Translations under genes and position numbers: made by a program
The notes under the pieces: generated by a model
What the model saw: only the letters and a program-made list of their open reading frames with translations
The model's database searches: none
What the model was told of the DNA's origin: nothing
NCBI GenBank assembly: GCA_003218615.1
Contig: QHOD01000137.1
Span: forward strand, 1 to 5,280
Reading direction: 5' to 3'
DNA from: Verrucomicrobiota bacterium
GTDB taxonomy: Bacteria; Verrucomicrobiota; Verrucomicrobiia; Chthoniobacterales; UBA10450
Length of the DNA: 5,280 bases
Shown here: piece by piece, positions 1-4,901 of the stretch
How the letters are laid out: each line of letters starts with the position of its first letter
Position numbering within the stretch: the stretch's first letter is position 1

Positions 1-29
1 TCGAAAACCCACGCGGCGAGGACGAGTGA
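1..29 (+). CDS. rbfA: 3' end of upstream gene, probably ribosome-binding factor A
   Basis: Only the last eight codons and the TGA stop (27-29) are inside the window. They read E-N-P-R-G-E-D-E, an acidic tail. The stop overlaps the GTG start of the next gene by three bases (GTGA), which indicates translational coupling. The identification as rbfA rests only on gene order: a DHH phosphoesterase, truB and ribF follow, and in many bacteria rbfA sits directly before them. An acidic C-terminal tail is also common in RbfA. The residues seen are too few to prove the family. Confidence 0.45.
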
Positions 30-1009
30 GCGACACCACGTTCGAGCAAGTCGGGCGCGTATTGCGCGAGCATCAGCACTTCGCGGTCTTGGGCCACGTC
101 CGCCCGGATGGTGATGCGCTTGGGAGTCAGCTCGCGCTCGCGTTGTCGCTTCAGCAACTCGGGAAGGAAGTTCGTGTCTGGAACGAAGATGGAATGCTCG
201 AGAAGTACTCCTTCCTCCCGCGCGCGGAATTGTTGACCAAACCGCCCTCGACTGCGGACGATGTCGATGTTGCAATAGCGCTCGACACGGCAATTCAAAA
301 TCGGCTCGGAACCGCGCTTGCTGCTGTTCGCTCGGCGAAAATTTGGATCAACATCGACCACCATCTAAGTAATCCCGGCTACGGCGACCTTGTGATCGTC
401 GATCCGAGCGCGCCGGCAACGGGAGAAATTATTTTCAGGCTAATCAAAAGCCAGGGCCTGCCTTTCAATCATGACATCGCAGAAAATCTTTTCGCCGCGA
501 TCTCCACTGACACTGGTTCGTTTCAATATCCAAAAACCAGTGCGCGCACGTTCGAGATTGCCGCGGAGCTTGTTCGCGCCGGAGGTCTCGACGTTGGCCA
601 ATTAAGCCAGCAATTGTACGAGAATTACCCACGACGCCGGCTTGAATTGTTGCGAGAACTGCTCCGGACCATGCGTTTTACAGAGGGAGGTCGAGCAGCA
701 ACTTTTAGCCTCGGTTTAAAGACGGCCGCCGAACTGGGCGTTCTTCCCGAAGACAACGAAGGGTTGATCGATCATCTCCGCGCGATTCGCGGCGTGATTG
801 TCGCCGTTTTCTTCGAGGAATTGGCCGATGGCAAGGTGCGCGTCAGCATGCGTTCGAAAAGCGATGCCGTTGATGTCTGTGCCATTTGCCAGAAATTTGG
901 CGGCGGCGGACATACCGCCGCGGCGGGGGCCCGTGTTCGCGGGACGCTCGCTGAAGTCGAAGAAAAAGTCTTGGAGGAAATTGGTGACGTCCTTAAATCC
1001 CACTCCTGA
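26..1009 (+). CDS. nrnA: DHH/DHHA1 phosphoesterase, NrnA-type oligoribonuclease/pAp phosphatase
   Basis: A 327-residue protein, the usual length for the NrnA/DhhP branch of the DHH superfamily. These cytosolic Mn-dependent enzymes degrade nano-RNA and in some lineages pAp or linear cyclic-dinucleotide products. All expected metal-site motifs are visible: H-x-R-P-D-G-D-A-L-G-S at about residues 24-34, the aspartate of IALDTA (about D87), the DHH triad at 111-113, and STDTGSF with an aspartate near 162. The C-terminal DHHA1 substrate domain ends with the FGGGGH motif (291-296). The start is GTG at 26, overlapping the previous stop, with GAGG at 18-21 as a ribosome-binding site. The 3' end overlaps truB by 26 bp. 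Position between a probable rbfA and truB matches the classic operon. The family is certain; the preferred substrate cannot be read from sequence. Confidence 0.93.
   Translation: MSDTTFEQVGRVLREHQHFAVLGHVRPDGDALGSQLALALSLQQLGKEVRVWNEDGMLEKYSFLPRAELLTKPPSTADDVDVAIALDTAIQNRLGTALAAVRSAKIWINIDHHLSNPGYGDLVIVDPSAPATGEIIFRLIKSQGLPFNHDIAENLFAAISTDTGSFQYPKTSARTFEIAAELVRAGGLDVGQLSQQLYENYPRRRLELLRELLRTMRFTEGGRAATFSLGLKTAAELGVLPEDNEGLIDHLRAIRGVIVAVFFEELADGKVRVSMRSKSDAVDVCAICQKFGGGGHTAAAGARVRGTLAEVEEKVLEEIGDVLKSHS
973..977 (+). promoter_or_regulatory. Shine-Dalgarno that fixes the truB start
   Basis: GGAGG lies six bases before the GTG at 984, inside the end of the nrnA coding sequence. The truB reading frame stays open upstream to 798, so this site is what decides the start. 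The residues after the GTG at 984 lead straight into the conserved TruB N-terminus (G-V-L-L-V-D-K), while the upstream extension has no TruB similarity. Confidence 0.75.
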
Positions 1010-1709
1010 TGGCGTCCTGCTCGTCGATAAGGCAGAAGGCATGACTTCCCACGATGTCGTGGCGCTGGTCCGGCGAAGGCTCGGGATCAAGAAAGTCGGC
1101 CATTGCGGCACGCTCGATCCCATCGCCACTGGTTTGCTGCTGCTCACGCTGGGGCGCGGAACGAAAATTCAGGATTTGCTTATGAGCGAAGACAAGGAAT
1201 ACGTCGGAACGTTTGTGCTCGGCGTAACGACCAGCACCCAAGATCGACAAGGTGAAGTGACCGAACAACGGCCGGTTCCCGCGCTGGATGAAAACGAAAT
1301 CCGCGCCGCGTTTGAGAAATTTCGCGGCGATTTTTATCAAATGCCGCCGATGGTTTCCGCGAAAAAGCATGGCGGCGTGCCGCTCTACAAACTTGCGCGC
1401 CAGGGAAAAGTGGTCGAGCGCGAGCCGCGTCTGGTCCACGTTTATCGCTATACGATCGATCGAATCACTCTTCCCGAAATCGATTTCAGCGTCGTGTGCA
1501 GCAAAGGCTTTTATGTTCGCACCTATGTTCACGACATCGGCGAGGTTCTTGGCTGCGGCGCGCACTTAAAATCGCTGCGACGCACAAAATCCGGTCGTTT
1601 CGATGTCGCTCAGGCGATCAGCGTCGACCACATCAAAAACGCGTCACGCGAAGAAATTCTCAGCCGGCTCCTGACACTTCCCGAAGTCTCACGCATGCGC
1701 GGAGCATAA
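984..1709 (+). CDS. truB: tRNA pseudouridine(55) synthase TruB
   Basis: A 241-residue protein from GTG 984. It converts U55 in the T-loop of nearly all elongator tRNAs to pseudouridine and also acts as a tRNA chaperone. Motifs in order: G-V-L-L-V-D-K-A-E-G-M-T-S at 10-22; K-V-G-H-C-G-T-L-D-P at 37-46, with the catalytic aspartate at about residue 45; the Q-M-P-P-M-V-S-A segment at 119-126 followed by LYKLARQG; and the C-S-K-G-F-Y-V-R-T-Y-V-H-D-I-G-E block at 172-187 ahead of GCGAHLKSLRRTKSG. It is shorter than E. coli TruB (314 aa): only about 35 residues follow that block, so a C-terminal PUA domain is absent, as in many short bacterial TruBs. It overlaps nrnA by 26 bp, so the two are probably translationally coupled. 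Confidence 0.96.
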   Translation: MTSLNPTPDGVLLVDKAEGMTSHDVVALVRRRLGIKKVGHCGTLDPIATGLLLLTLGRGTKIQDLLMSEDKEYVGTFVLGVTTSTQDRQGEVTEQRPVPALDENEIRAAFEKFRGDFYQMPPMVSAKKHGGVPLYKLARQGKVVEREPRLVHVYRYTIDRITLPEIDFSVVCSKGFYVRTYVHDIGEVLGCGAHLKSLRRTKSGRFDVAQAISVDHIKNASREEILSRLLTLPEVSRMRGA

Positions 1710-1713
1710 GAAG

Positions 1714-1724
1714 AAATGACGAAA
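1714..1724 (+). repeat. Left arm of 11-bp inverted repeat flanking the four-helix-bundle gene
   Basis: AAATGACGAAA is repeated as its exact reverse complement TTTCGTCATTT at 2076-2086. Extending the arms to 17 bases (1714-1730 against 2070-2086) gives 14 matches. The left arm contains the ATG of the four-helix-bundle gene, so the residues M-T-K are written by the repeat. The core ATGACGAA is also the reverse complement of the 7-bp tandem repeat unit before ribF. Confidence 0.7.
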
Positions 1725-2030
1725 TCTAAAAGCGCGCACCGATATGATGATTCGCAAGGGCCGACGACAGACAGAATCATCAGCCAATTGGTTGGAGCCG
1801 GAACGAGCGTGGGGGCAAATTATGTTGAGGCCGATGATTCCGTCTCGAAGAAAGAATTTTTGAAGTGCATTGGGACGTGCAAGAAGGAGGCACGTGAGAC
1901 GAAGCATTTTCTCCGGATGGCGGTTCGGGCCGTCCCGGAACTGAAAACCGAGCCACGCAACGTGTGGCTGGAAGCGAGGGAACTGCATCTGATCTTTGCC
2001 AAGATCTGGAAGAGCGGTAAAGGCGAATGA
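1716..2030 (+). CDS. Four-helix-bundle (23S rRNA intervening-sequence/S23-type) protein, apparently short at the N-terminus
   Basis: A 104-residue protein resembling the four-helix-bundle family first found in intervening sequences of 23S rRNA genes and related in fold to Avd of diversity-generating retroelements. The recognisable core is I-I-S-Q-L-V-G-A-G-T-S-V-G-A-N-Y-V-E-A at about residues 22-40, then the K-K-E-F-x-K-C-I-G-T-C-K-K-E-A-R-E-T-K helix, and a last helix ending A-R-E-L-H-L-I-F-A-K-I-W. Members usually have an extra N-terminal helix before this core. Here only about 20 residues precede it (MTKSKSAHRYDDSQGPTTDR), with no room for that helix, so the gene may carry an internal deletion. 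The start ATG is six bases after the truB stop; GGAG at 1701-1704 is a distant possible ribosome-binding site. Molecular function is unknown for most family members. Its place between truB and ribF is not part of the conserved operon. Confidence 0.8.
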   Translation: MTKSKSAHRYDDSQGPTTDRIISQLVGAGTSVGANYVEADDSVSKKEFLKCIGTCKKEARETKHFLRMAVRAVPELKTEPRNVWLEARELHLIFAKIWKSGKGE

Positions 2031-2075
2031 CAAAGGACAGAGCACGAACGCACCACCTCTGCGCTGTTATTTCCG

Positions 2076-2086
2076 TTTCGTCATTT
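2076..2086 (-). repeat. Right arm of the 11-bp inverted repeat
   Basis: TTTCGTCATTT, exact reverse complement of the left arm at 1714-1724, lying 45 bp after the four-helix-bundle stop codon and six bases before the tandem repeat array. Between the gene stop and this arm (2031-2075) nothing else is recognisable. Confidence 0.7.
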
Positions 2087-2092
2087 GGGTTT

Positions 2093-2124
2093 CATTCGTC
2101 ATTCGTCATTCGTCATTCGTCATT
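2093..2124 (+). repeat. Tandem repeat, 7-bp unit CATTCGT, about 4.6 copies
   Basis: Four perfect head-to-tail copies of CATTCGT (2093-2099, 2100-2106, 2107-2113, 2114-2120) and a partial CATT (2121-2124). A preceding TCATTT (2081-2086) in the inverted-repeat arm looks like a degenerate further copy. The array stops six bases before the ribF ATG, so it makes up most of the immediate upstream leader of ribF. The unit is not a multiple of three and the copies are exact, so copy number can be expected to vary by strand slippage. Confidence 0.9.
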
Positions 2125-2130
2125 ATCCCG

Positions 2131-3060
2131 ATGAGAACGCTCTATTCCATCACCGAGCTCGCTCAATTGCCTGGTCCGCTTTTTCTCGCCATCGGTGTTT
2201 TCGACGGAGTCCATCGCGGTCATCAAGCGGTCATTTCCACTTCCGCGCGCCACGCCCAATTAGAGAACGGGACACCCGTGGTCGTGACCTTCGATCCGCA
2301 CCCAATGAAGGTGCTCCGACCGGATGACGCGCCGCATCTGCTCACAGCCACGCCGCACAAAATCGCATTGATCCGCGACCTCGGCGTCCGGCATCTGCTG
2401 GTGATTAAGTTCGACAAAACATTTGCCGCGACTGCGCCGGAAGATTTCGTGCAGCAACTGGTGATGCATTCGAAACCGCTGCGCGAAATTTGCGTCGGCC
2501 ACGAATGGTCGTTTGGAAAGGATCGGCGCGGAAATCTCGATCTTCTAAAAAAACTTGGCGCGCGATTTCATTTCGACGTCGTTGGAATTCCGCCGGTCAA
2601 AGTCAATCGAACTGTTGTGAGCAGCACAGCGGTCCGGCAGGCGGTGGAAAAAGGCGATTTCGCAACGGCGGCGGCGATGCTTGGACGCGAGTACACCATT
2701 CTGGGTACAGTGAAAGCCGGCGACAAGCTCGGGAAAAAACTTGGTTATCCCACTGCTAACCTGAGTGCACATAGCGAGCAGTTTCCGCCCAATGGCGTTT
2801 ATTTGGCCGAGGCGCGGATTGATCGAACCTTATATCATGGCGTGGTCAATCTCGGTTATCGGCCAACAGTGAGCAAAGGTAACTCTGAGCGCATTCTAGA
2901 GATTCACCTCCTCGATTTCGACCGCGATATATACGGAAGCGATCTCGAAGTGCGATTCATCCGCTATCTTAGACAGGAAAAGAAATTCGAGAACATCGAC
3001 GCGCTTGTGCGGCAGATCGAAGCGGACGTTAAGCAGGCGCGCGAGTTGTGCGCGGCATAA
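2131..3060 (+). CDS. ribF: Bifunctional riboflavin kinase / FAD synthetase RibF
   Basis: A 309-residue protein of normal family length. It phosphorylates riboflavin to FMN and adenylylates FMN to FAD in the cytosol. The N-terminal nucleotidyltransferase domain (about 15-170) shows I-G-V-F-D-G-V-H-R-G-H at 21-31 with the HxGH signature at 28-31, V-T-F-D-P-H-P at 52-58, V-G-H-E-W-S-F-G at 122-129 and V-S-S-T-A-V-R at 163-169. The C-terminal flavokinase domain (about 185-305) shows G-x-K-L-G-Y-P-T-A-N at 201-210, N-G-V-Y at 221-224, L-G-Y-R-P-T-V at 241-247 and the probable catalytic glutamate at about 257 in LEIHLLDF. ATG 2131 is chosen because the conserved N-terminus begins there. The frame stays open to 1996, but that extension is encoded by repeat DNA and the end of the neighbouring gene. 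No Shine-Dalgarno is visible before the ATG; the leader is the tandem repeat. Confidence 0.95.
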   Translation: MRTLYSITELAQLPGPLFLAIGVFDGVHRGHQAVISTSARHAQLENGTPVVVTFDPHPMKVLRPDDAPHLLTATPHKIALIRDLGVRHLLVIKFDKTFAATAPEDFVQQLVMHSKPLREICVGHEWSFGKDRRGNLDLLKKLGARFHFDVVGIPPVKVNRTVVSSTAVRQAVEKGDFATAAAMLGREYTILGTVKAGDKLGKKLGYPTANLSAHSEQFPPNGVYLAEARIDRTLYHGVVNLGYRPTVSKGNSERILEIHLLDFDRDIYGSDLEVRFIRYLRQEKKFENIDALVRQIEADVKQARELCAA

Positions 3061-3073
3061 CCACGACGCCGTT

Positions 3074-3433
3074 TCAAAACCGTAGGCGGGCGAGATCGCG
3101 CACCTCTGGCGTCCTGCGGATGGCAAAGATGACAGCGAAGGCGCCAATGACGAGGCCGCAACCGAATGCGAACACGAGCAACAGCCAGATCGGAAAGTTC
3201 GACAACTGGATCACGCCTTCGCGGACAAAGCGGCCACCGCCGGAAAGCAAGTAGGCAAAACCGCTTCCGAGTACTGTCAGGCCGAGCAGGACCATTGCAC
3301 GCAGCCATCGCGGCTCGGGCCGCGCTGCGGGCAACCTGGCGATAACGCGCGCGGTGAAGCCTTCGTCGTCGATATACGGCGCCGCGTCCCGCAATTGTCG
3401 ATCTAGCGTGTCGTCGTCGATCATCGCGTTCAT
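3074..3433 (-). CDS. Small two-TM membrane protein, candidate anti-sigma factor
   Basis: A 119-residue protein directly after the sigma-factor gene on the same strand, four bases after its stop. The N-terminal ~40 residues are charged and cytosolic in character (I-D-D-D-T-L-D-R-Q-L and I-D-D-E-G-F-T-A-R-V-I-A-R-L-P). They are followed by two hydrophobic segments at about 44-64 and 82-105 and a short basic tail. The layout and position fit a membrane anti-sigma factor that holds the sigma factor through its N-terminus. The N-terminal pattern recalls DUF5056-like proteins found beside ECF sigma genes. There is no HxxxCxxC zinc anti-sigma (ZAS) motif and only one cysteine, so it is not a classical ZAS protein. 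The start may be ATG 3433 or ATG 3424; neither has a clear ribosome-binding site. It converges with ribF, with 13 bp between stops and no obvious terminator. Confidence 0.7.
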   Translation of the reverse strand: MNAMIDDDTLDRQLRDAAPYIDDEGFTARVIARLPAARPEPRWLRAMVLLGLTVLGSGFAYLLSGGGRFVREGVIQLSNFPIWLLLVFAFGCGLVIGAFAVIFAIRRTPEVRDLARLRF

Positions 3434-3437
3434 TGTA

Positions 3438-3974
3438 TCAATTCGGTCCCCATGCCGCCAGCAGCTTTTTTAATTTCTCGCGTCCGCGTAACACGTTCGT
3501 CTTGACCGTTCCGAGCGGAATGTCGAGAACGCGCGCGGCTTCGTCATGCGACAAACCATTCTGGCAACAAAGCACCACCGCTGTGCGCTCGTGCAATGGA
3601 AGCAAATTCAATGCGTGCATCAGATCATGGCGCAGTGCAGGATCGGCTGTCTGCGGATCGTGTTCGCTCTCCAGTTGTTCTTCGTCGATGCCGACGAGTT
3701 CCTTTCGTTTGCGCGCGTGCTCGCGAAAACAGTTGTAAGCGATCCGGTAAACCCAGGTGGAGAACCGCGCCTCGCCCCGAAAGCCGCGTAAATTTTTGTA
3801 GGCGCGCAGAAACGTCTCCTGCGCGAGGTCATCGGCCAGACCAATGTCGCTGCCAGTGAGCTGGCGGAGGAGACCGCGCACGAGCGATTGATGATTTCGA
3901 ACCAGTTCGGCGAAGGCATGATGATCGTCATCAACAAGCGTCCGAGCAACAAGCTGCGCATCTGTCAGCTCCAC
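3438..3974 (-). CDS. ECF-type RNA polymerase sigma-70 factor
   Basis: A 178-residue two-domain sigma factor of usual ECF size. Region 2 (about 18-90) includes D-D-L-A-Q-E-T-F-L-R-A-Y (48-59), the region that contacts core RNA polymerase and the -10 element, and F-S-T-W-V-Y-R-I-A-Y-N-C (71-82). Region 4 (about 115-175) shows L-P-L-H-E-R-T-A-V-V-L and the helix-turn-helix L-S-H-D-E-A-A-R-V-L-D-I-P-L-G-T-V-K-T (141-159) that reads the -35 element. The start is GTG 3974. It is the first possible start after the in-frame TAG that ends the upstream gene nine bases away, and no good ribosome-binding site precedes it, so coupling to the upstream gene is likely. Close to RpoE/SigW-like factors; the exact ECF group and target genes cannot be told from sequence alone. 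Confidence 0.93.
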   Translation of the reverse strand: MELTDAQLVARTLVDDDHHAFAELVRNHQSLVRGLLRQLTGSDIGLADDLAQETFLRAYKNLRGFRGEARFSTWVYRIAYNCFREHARKRKELVGIDEEQLESEHDPQTADPALRHDLMHALNLLPLHERTAVVLCCQNGLSHDEAARVLDIPLGTVKTNVLRGREKLKKLLAAWGPN

Positions 3975-3983
3975 GTCGCGACA

Positions 3984-4616
3984 CTACGATCCCGGCGGAG
4001 GAGGAGGAACGTTCTTTGTCCCTTCCAATTTCCACACCATGAGATAGCCGAGGCCAATCAGAAATGGAATAAGGCCCAACGACCATACTCCACCTTCCCA
4101 ATCATTGACCGCACCAAGAAAGACCATTAAGCCAAGGCCCACCATCGTCCACACAACACCACGCCGCACATCCGACCGCTGATGCACGGCTCGCCTGGTC
4201 GGTGCAAGCAGTTCTGCGGGAACCGGCTGACCTTTCTCGACCATCATTCGGATGGTGCGTTGCCGCATGCGGCTCATGAAAAAGGCGAACATTCCTATCA
4301 TCATCACTATCAGCACGGGCGCGCCAAATATTGATAGAAACACGATCGCCACGATCGGAATCGCCACGAAGTCGCGCATCTTTCGAAGATCGGCATCTTC
4401 ATCGTGATTGCCCCCCTCAATGATGATCCCGTGCTGACCGCGAAACTTTTTCTCCAGCTTCTGGTGGATCCTGTCGGCGAGATCTGATGGAGAACCGCTG
4501 GCGGTAACCGACGCTGTTGCTGTCGCTGAAGGCGTGGGCGACGCAGTTGGCGCCTGCGCAAACGAGCCCGTGGTCAGCGTAATCGAGCAAATGCAGACAA
4601 TAACTGGTATTTTCAT
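3984..4616 (-). CDS. Secreted/membrane DUF6249-like protein, first gene of the sigma-factor cluster
   Basis: A 210-residue protein from ATG 4616. A signal peptide is evident: M-K-I-P then a hydrophobic stretch, with likely cleavage after SFA near residue 20. A low-complexity Ala/Thr/Ser/Pro linker (about 21-44) follows, then a charged segment (45-82) with a His/Asp/Glu patch GGNHDEDAD at 68-76. A long hydrophobic segment (about 84-114) comes next, then R-M-R-Q-R-T-I-R-M-M-V-E-K-G-Q-P-V-P-A-E-L-L (116-137), which is the pattern I associate with DUF6249. Two more membrane segments (about 152-172 and 178-196) precede a proline-rich tail, PPPPPG. The frame is open upstream to a TTG at 4664, but ATG 4616 is preferred for its ribosome-binding site and signal peptide. 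It lies nine bases before the sigma gene and is probably cotranscribed. Function unknown; a sensory or envelope role is inferred from context. Confidence 0.75.
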   Translation of the reverse strand: MKIPVIVCICSITLTTGSFAQAPTASPTPSATATASVTASGSPSDLADRIHQKLEKKFRGQHGIIIEGGNHDEDADLRKMRDFVAIPIVAIVFLSIFGAPVLIVMMIGMFAFFMSRMRQRTIRMMVEKGQPVPAELLAPTRRAVHQRSDVRRGVVWTMVGLGLMVFLGAVNDWEGGVWSLGLIPFLIGLGYLMVWKLEGTKNVPPPPPGS

Positions 4617-4621
4617 AGCGG

Positions 4622-4627
4622 TCCTTT
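4622..4627 (-). promoter_or_regulatory. Shine-Dalgarno for the DUF6249-like gene
   Basis: On the minus strand AAAGGA ends five bases before the ATG at 4616. This supports ATG 4616 over the upstream in-frame TTG at 4664, and it is the only clear ribosome-binding site in the three-gene minus-strand cluster. Confidence 0.65.
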
Positions 4628-4705
4628 GGCAATGAGACGCCCTTAACCCTCCATTTGGATTCAACTATTTCAAGAGTACTCAATCTTGCGCGAGCAATTA
4701 AAGGG

Positions 4706-4733
4706 TTGCACCGCGCTGCTTGCTGGACATTAT
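4706..4733 (+). promoter_or_regulatory. Weak candidate promoter for tRNA-Gly
   Basis: TTGCAC (4706-4711) and CATTAT (4728-4733) are 16 bp apart, and the -10-like box ends 17 bp before the mature tRNA 5' end. Match to the sigma-70 consensus is 3/6 and 4/6, so this is only a candidate, chosen because its position is right for a short tRNA leader. Confidence 0.3.
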
Positions 4734-4750
4734 TTCTTCCCCTGAAAATT

Positions 4751-4825
<75 letters not shown>

Positions 4826-4832
4826 CCGAAGC

Positions 4833-4858
4833 CTTTGGCGAAGGCGGACCGGCCAAAG
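4833..4858 (+). repeat. Short inverted repeat after the tRNA
   Basis: CTTTGGC (4833-4839) and GCCAAAG (4852-4858) form a perfect 7-bp stem with a 12-base GC-rich loop; a competing hairpin GCCTT/AAGGC uses 4831-4835 and 4841-4845. It begins eight bases after the tRNA CCA. No run of T follows, so it is not a standard intrinsic terminator; it could be a 3' processing or attenuation structure between the tRNA and the next gene. Confidence 0.5.
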
Positions 4859-4901
4859 CGGTACGGGTGGCACTGAACTCCAGCTCTGTTTGGCAGCTCT
4901 A

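Larger units (their letters stand above)
1710..2130 (+). mobile_element. Candidate small insert (four-helix-bundle gene with flanking repeats) between truB and ribF
   Basis: truB and ribF are usually adjacent. Here they are separated by 421 bp holding one accessory gene, an 11-bp inverted repeat at its two sides (1714-1724 and 2076-2086) and a 7-bp tandem repeat on the right (2093-2124). No transposase is encoded and no target-site duplication is evident, so if this is mobile it would have to be moved in trans or spread as a repeat-associated cassette. That it is an insertion is an inference; the boundaries are approximate. Confidence 0.35.
4617..4750. other. Divergent intergenic region between the sigma cluster and tRNA-Gly
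   Basis: 134 bp with no convincing coding sequence. It must hold the minus-strand promoter of the sigma-factor cluster and the plus-strand promoter of the tRNA. The tRNA side carries a weak candidate promoter (4706-4733). On the minus side I could not pick a convincing -35/-10 pair. A palindrome GAGTACTC sits at about 4674-4681 inside a loosely symmetric TTCAAGAGTACTCAA, which could be an operator but is unsupported. Confidence 0.5.

Noticed and set aside
993..1565. Long minus-strand open frame (190 codons) opposite truB
   Set aside because: It lies entirely antisense to a clear truB, has low-complexity composition typical of a shadow frame in GC-rich DNA, and shows no recognisable domain or ribosome-binding site.
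2093..2124. CRISPR-like array
   Set aside because: The unit is only 7 bp and copies are directly abutting with no spacers; it is a simple tandem repeat.
1710..2130. Diversity-generating retroelement (Avd-like gene with repeats)
   Set aside because: No reverse transcriptase and no template/variable repeat pair with adenine-biased differences is present in the window; the similarity is only to the four-helix-bundle fold.
1996..2130. N-terminal extension of RibF by 45 residues
   Set aside because: The extension is encoded by the end of the four-helix-bundle gene and the repeat DNA, has no RibF similarity, and the conserved RibF N-terminus begins at ATG 2131.
3048..3080. Bidirectional terminator between ribF and the two-TM protein gene
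   Set aside because: The 13-bp gap and its flanks offer only 4-bp stems without T-runs on either side; no terminator can be supported.
4671..4685. Operator-like palindrome around GAGTACTC
   Set aside because: The 8-bp core palindrome is expected by chance and the flanks are only loosely symmetric; no regulator or second copy supports it.
4831..4858. Intrinsic terminator after tRNA-Gly
   Set aside because: A stem can be drawn but no T-rich run follows, and a coding frame on the same strand starts soon after; reported only as an inverted repeat.
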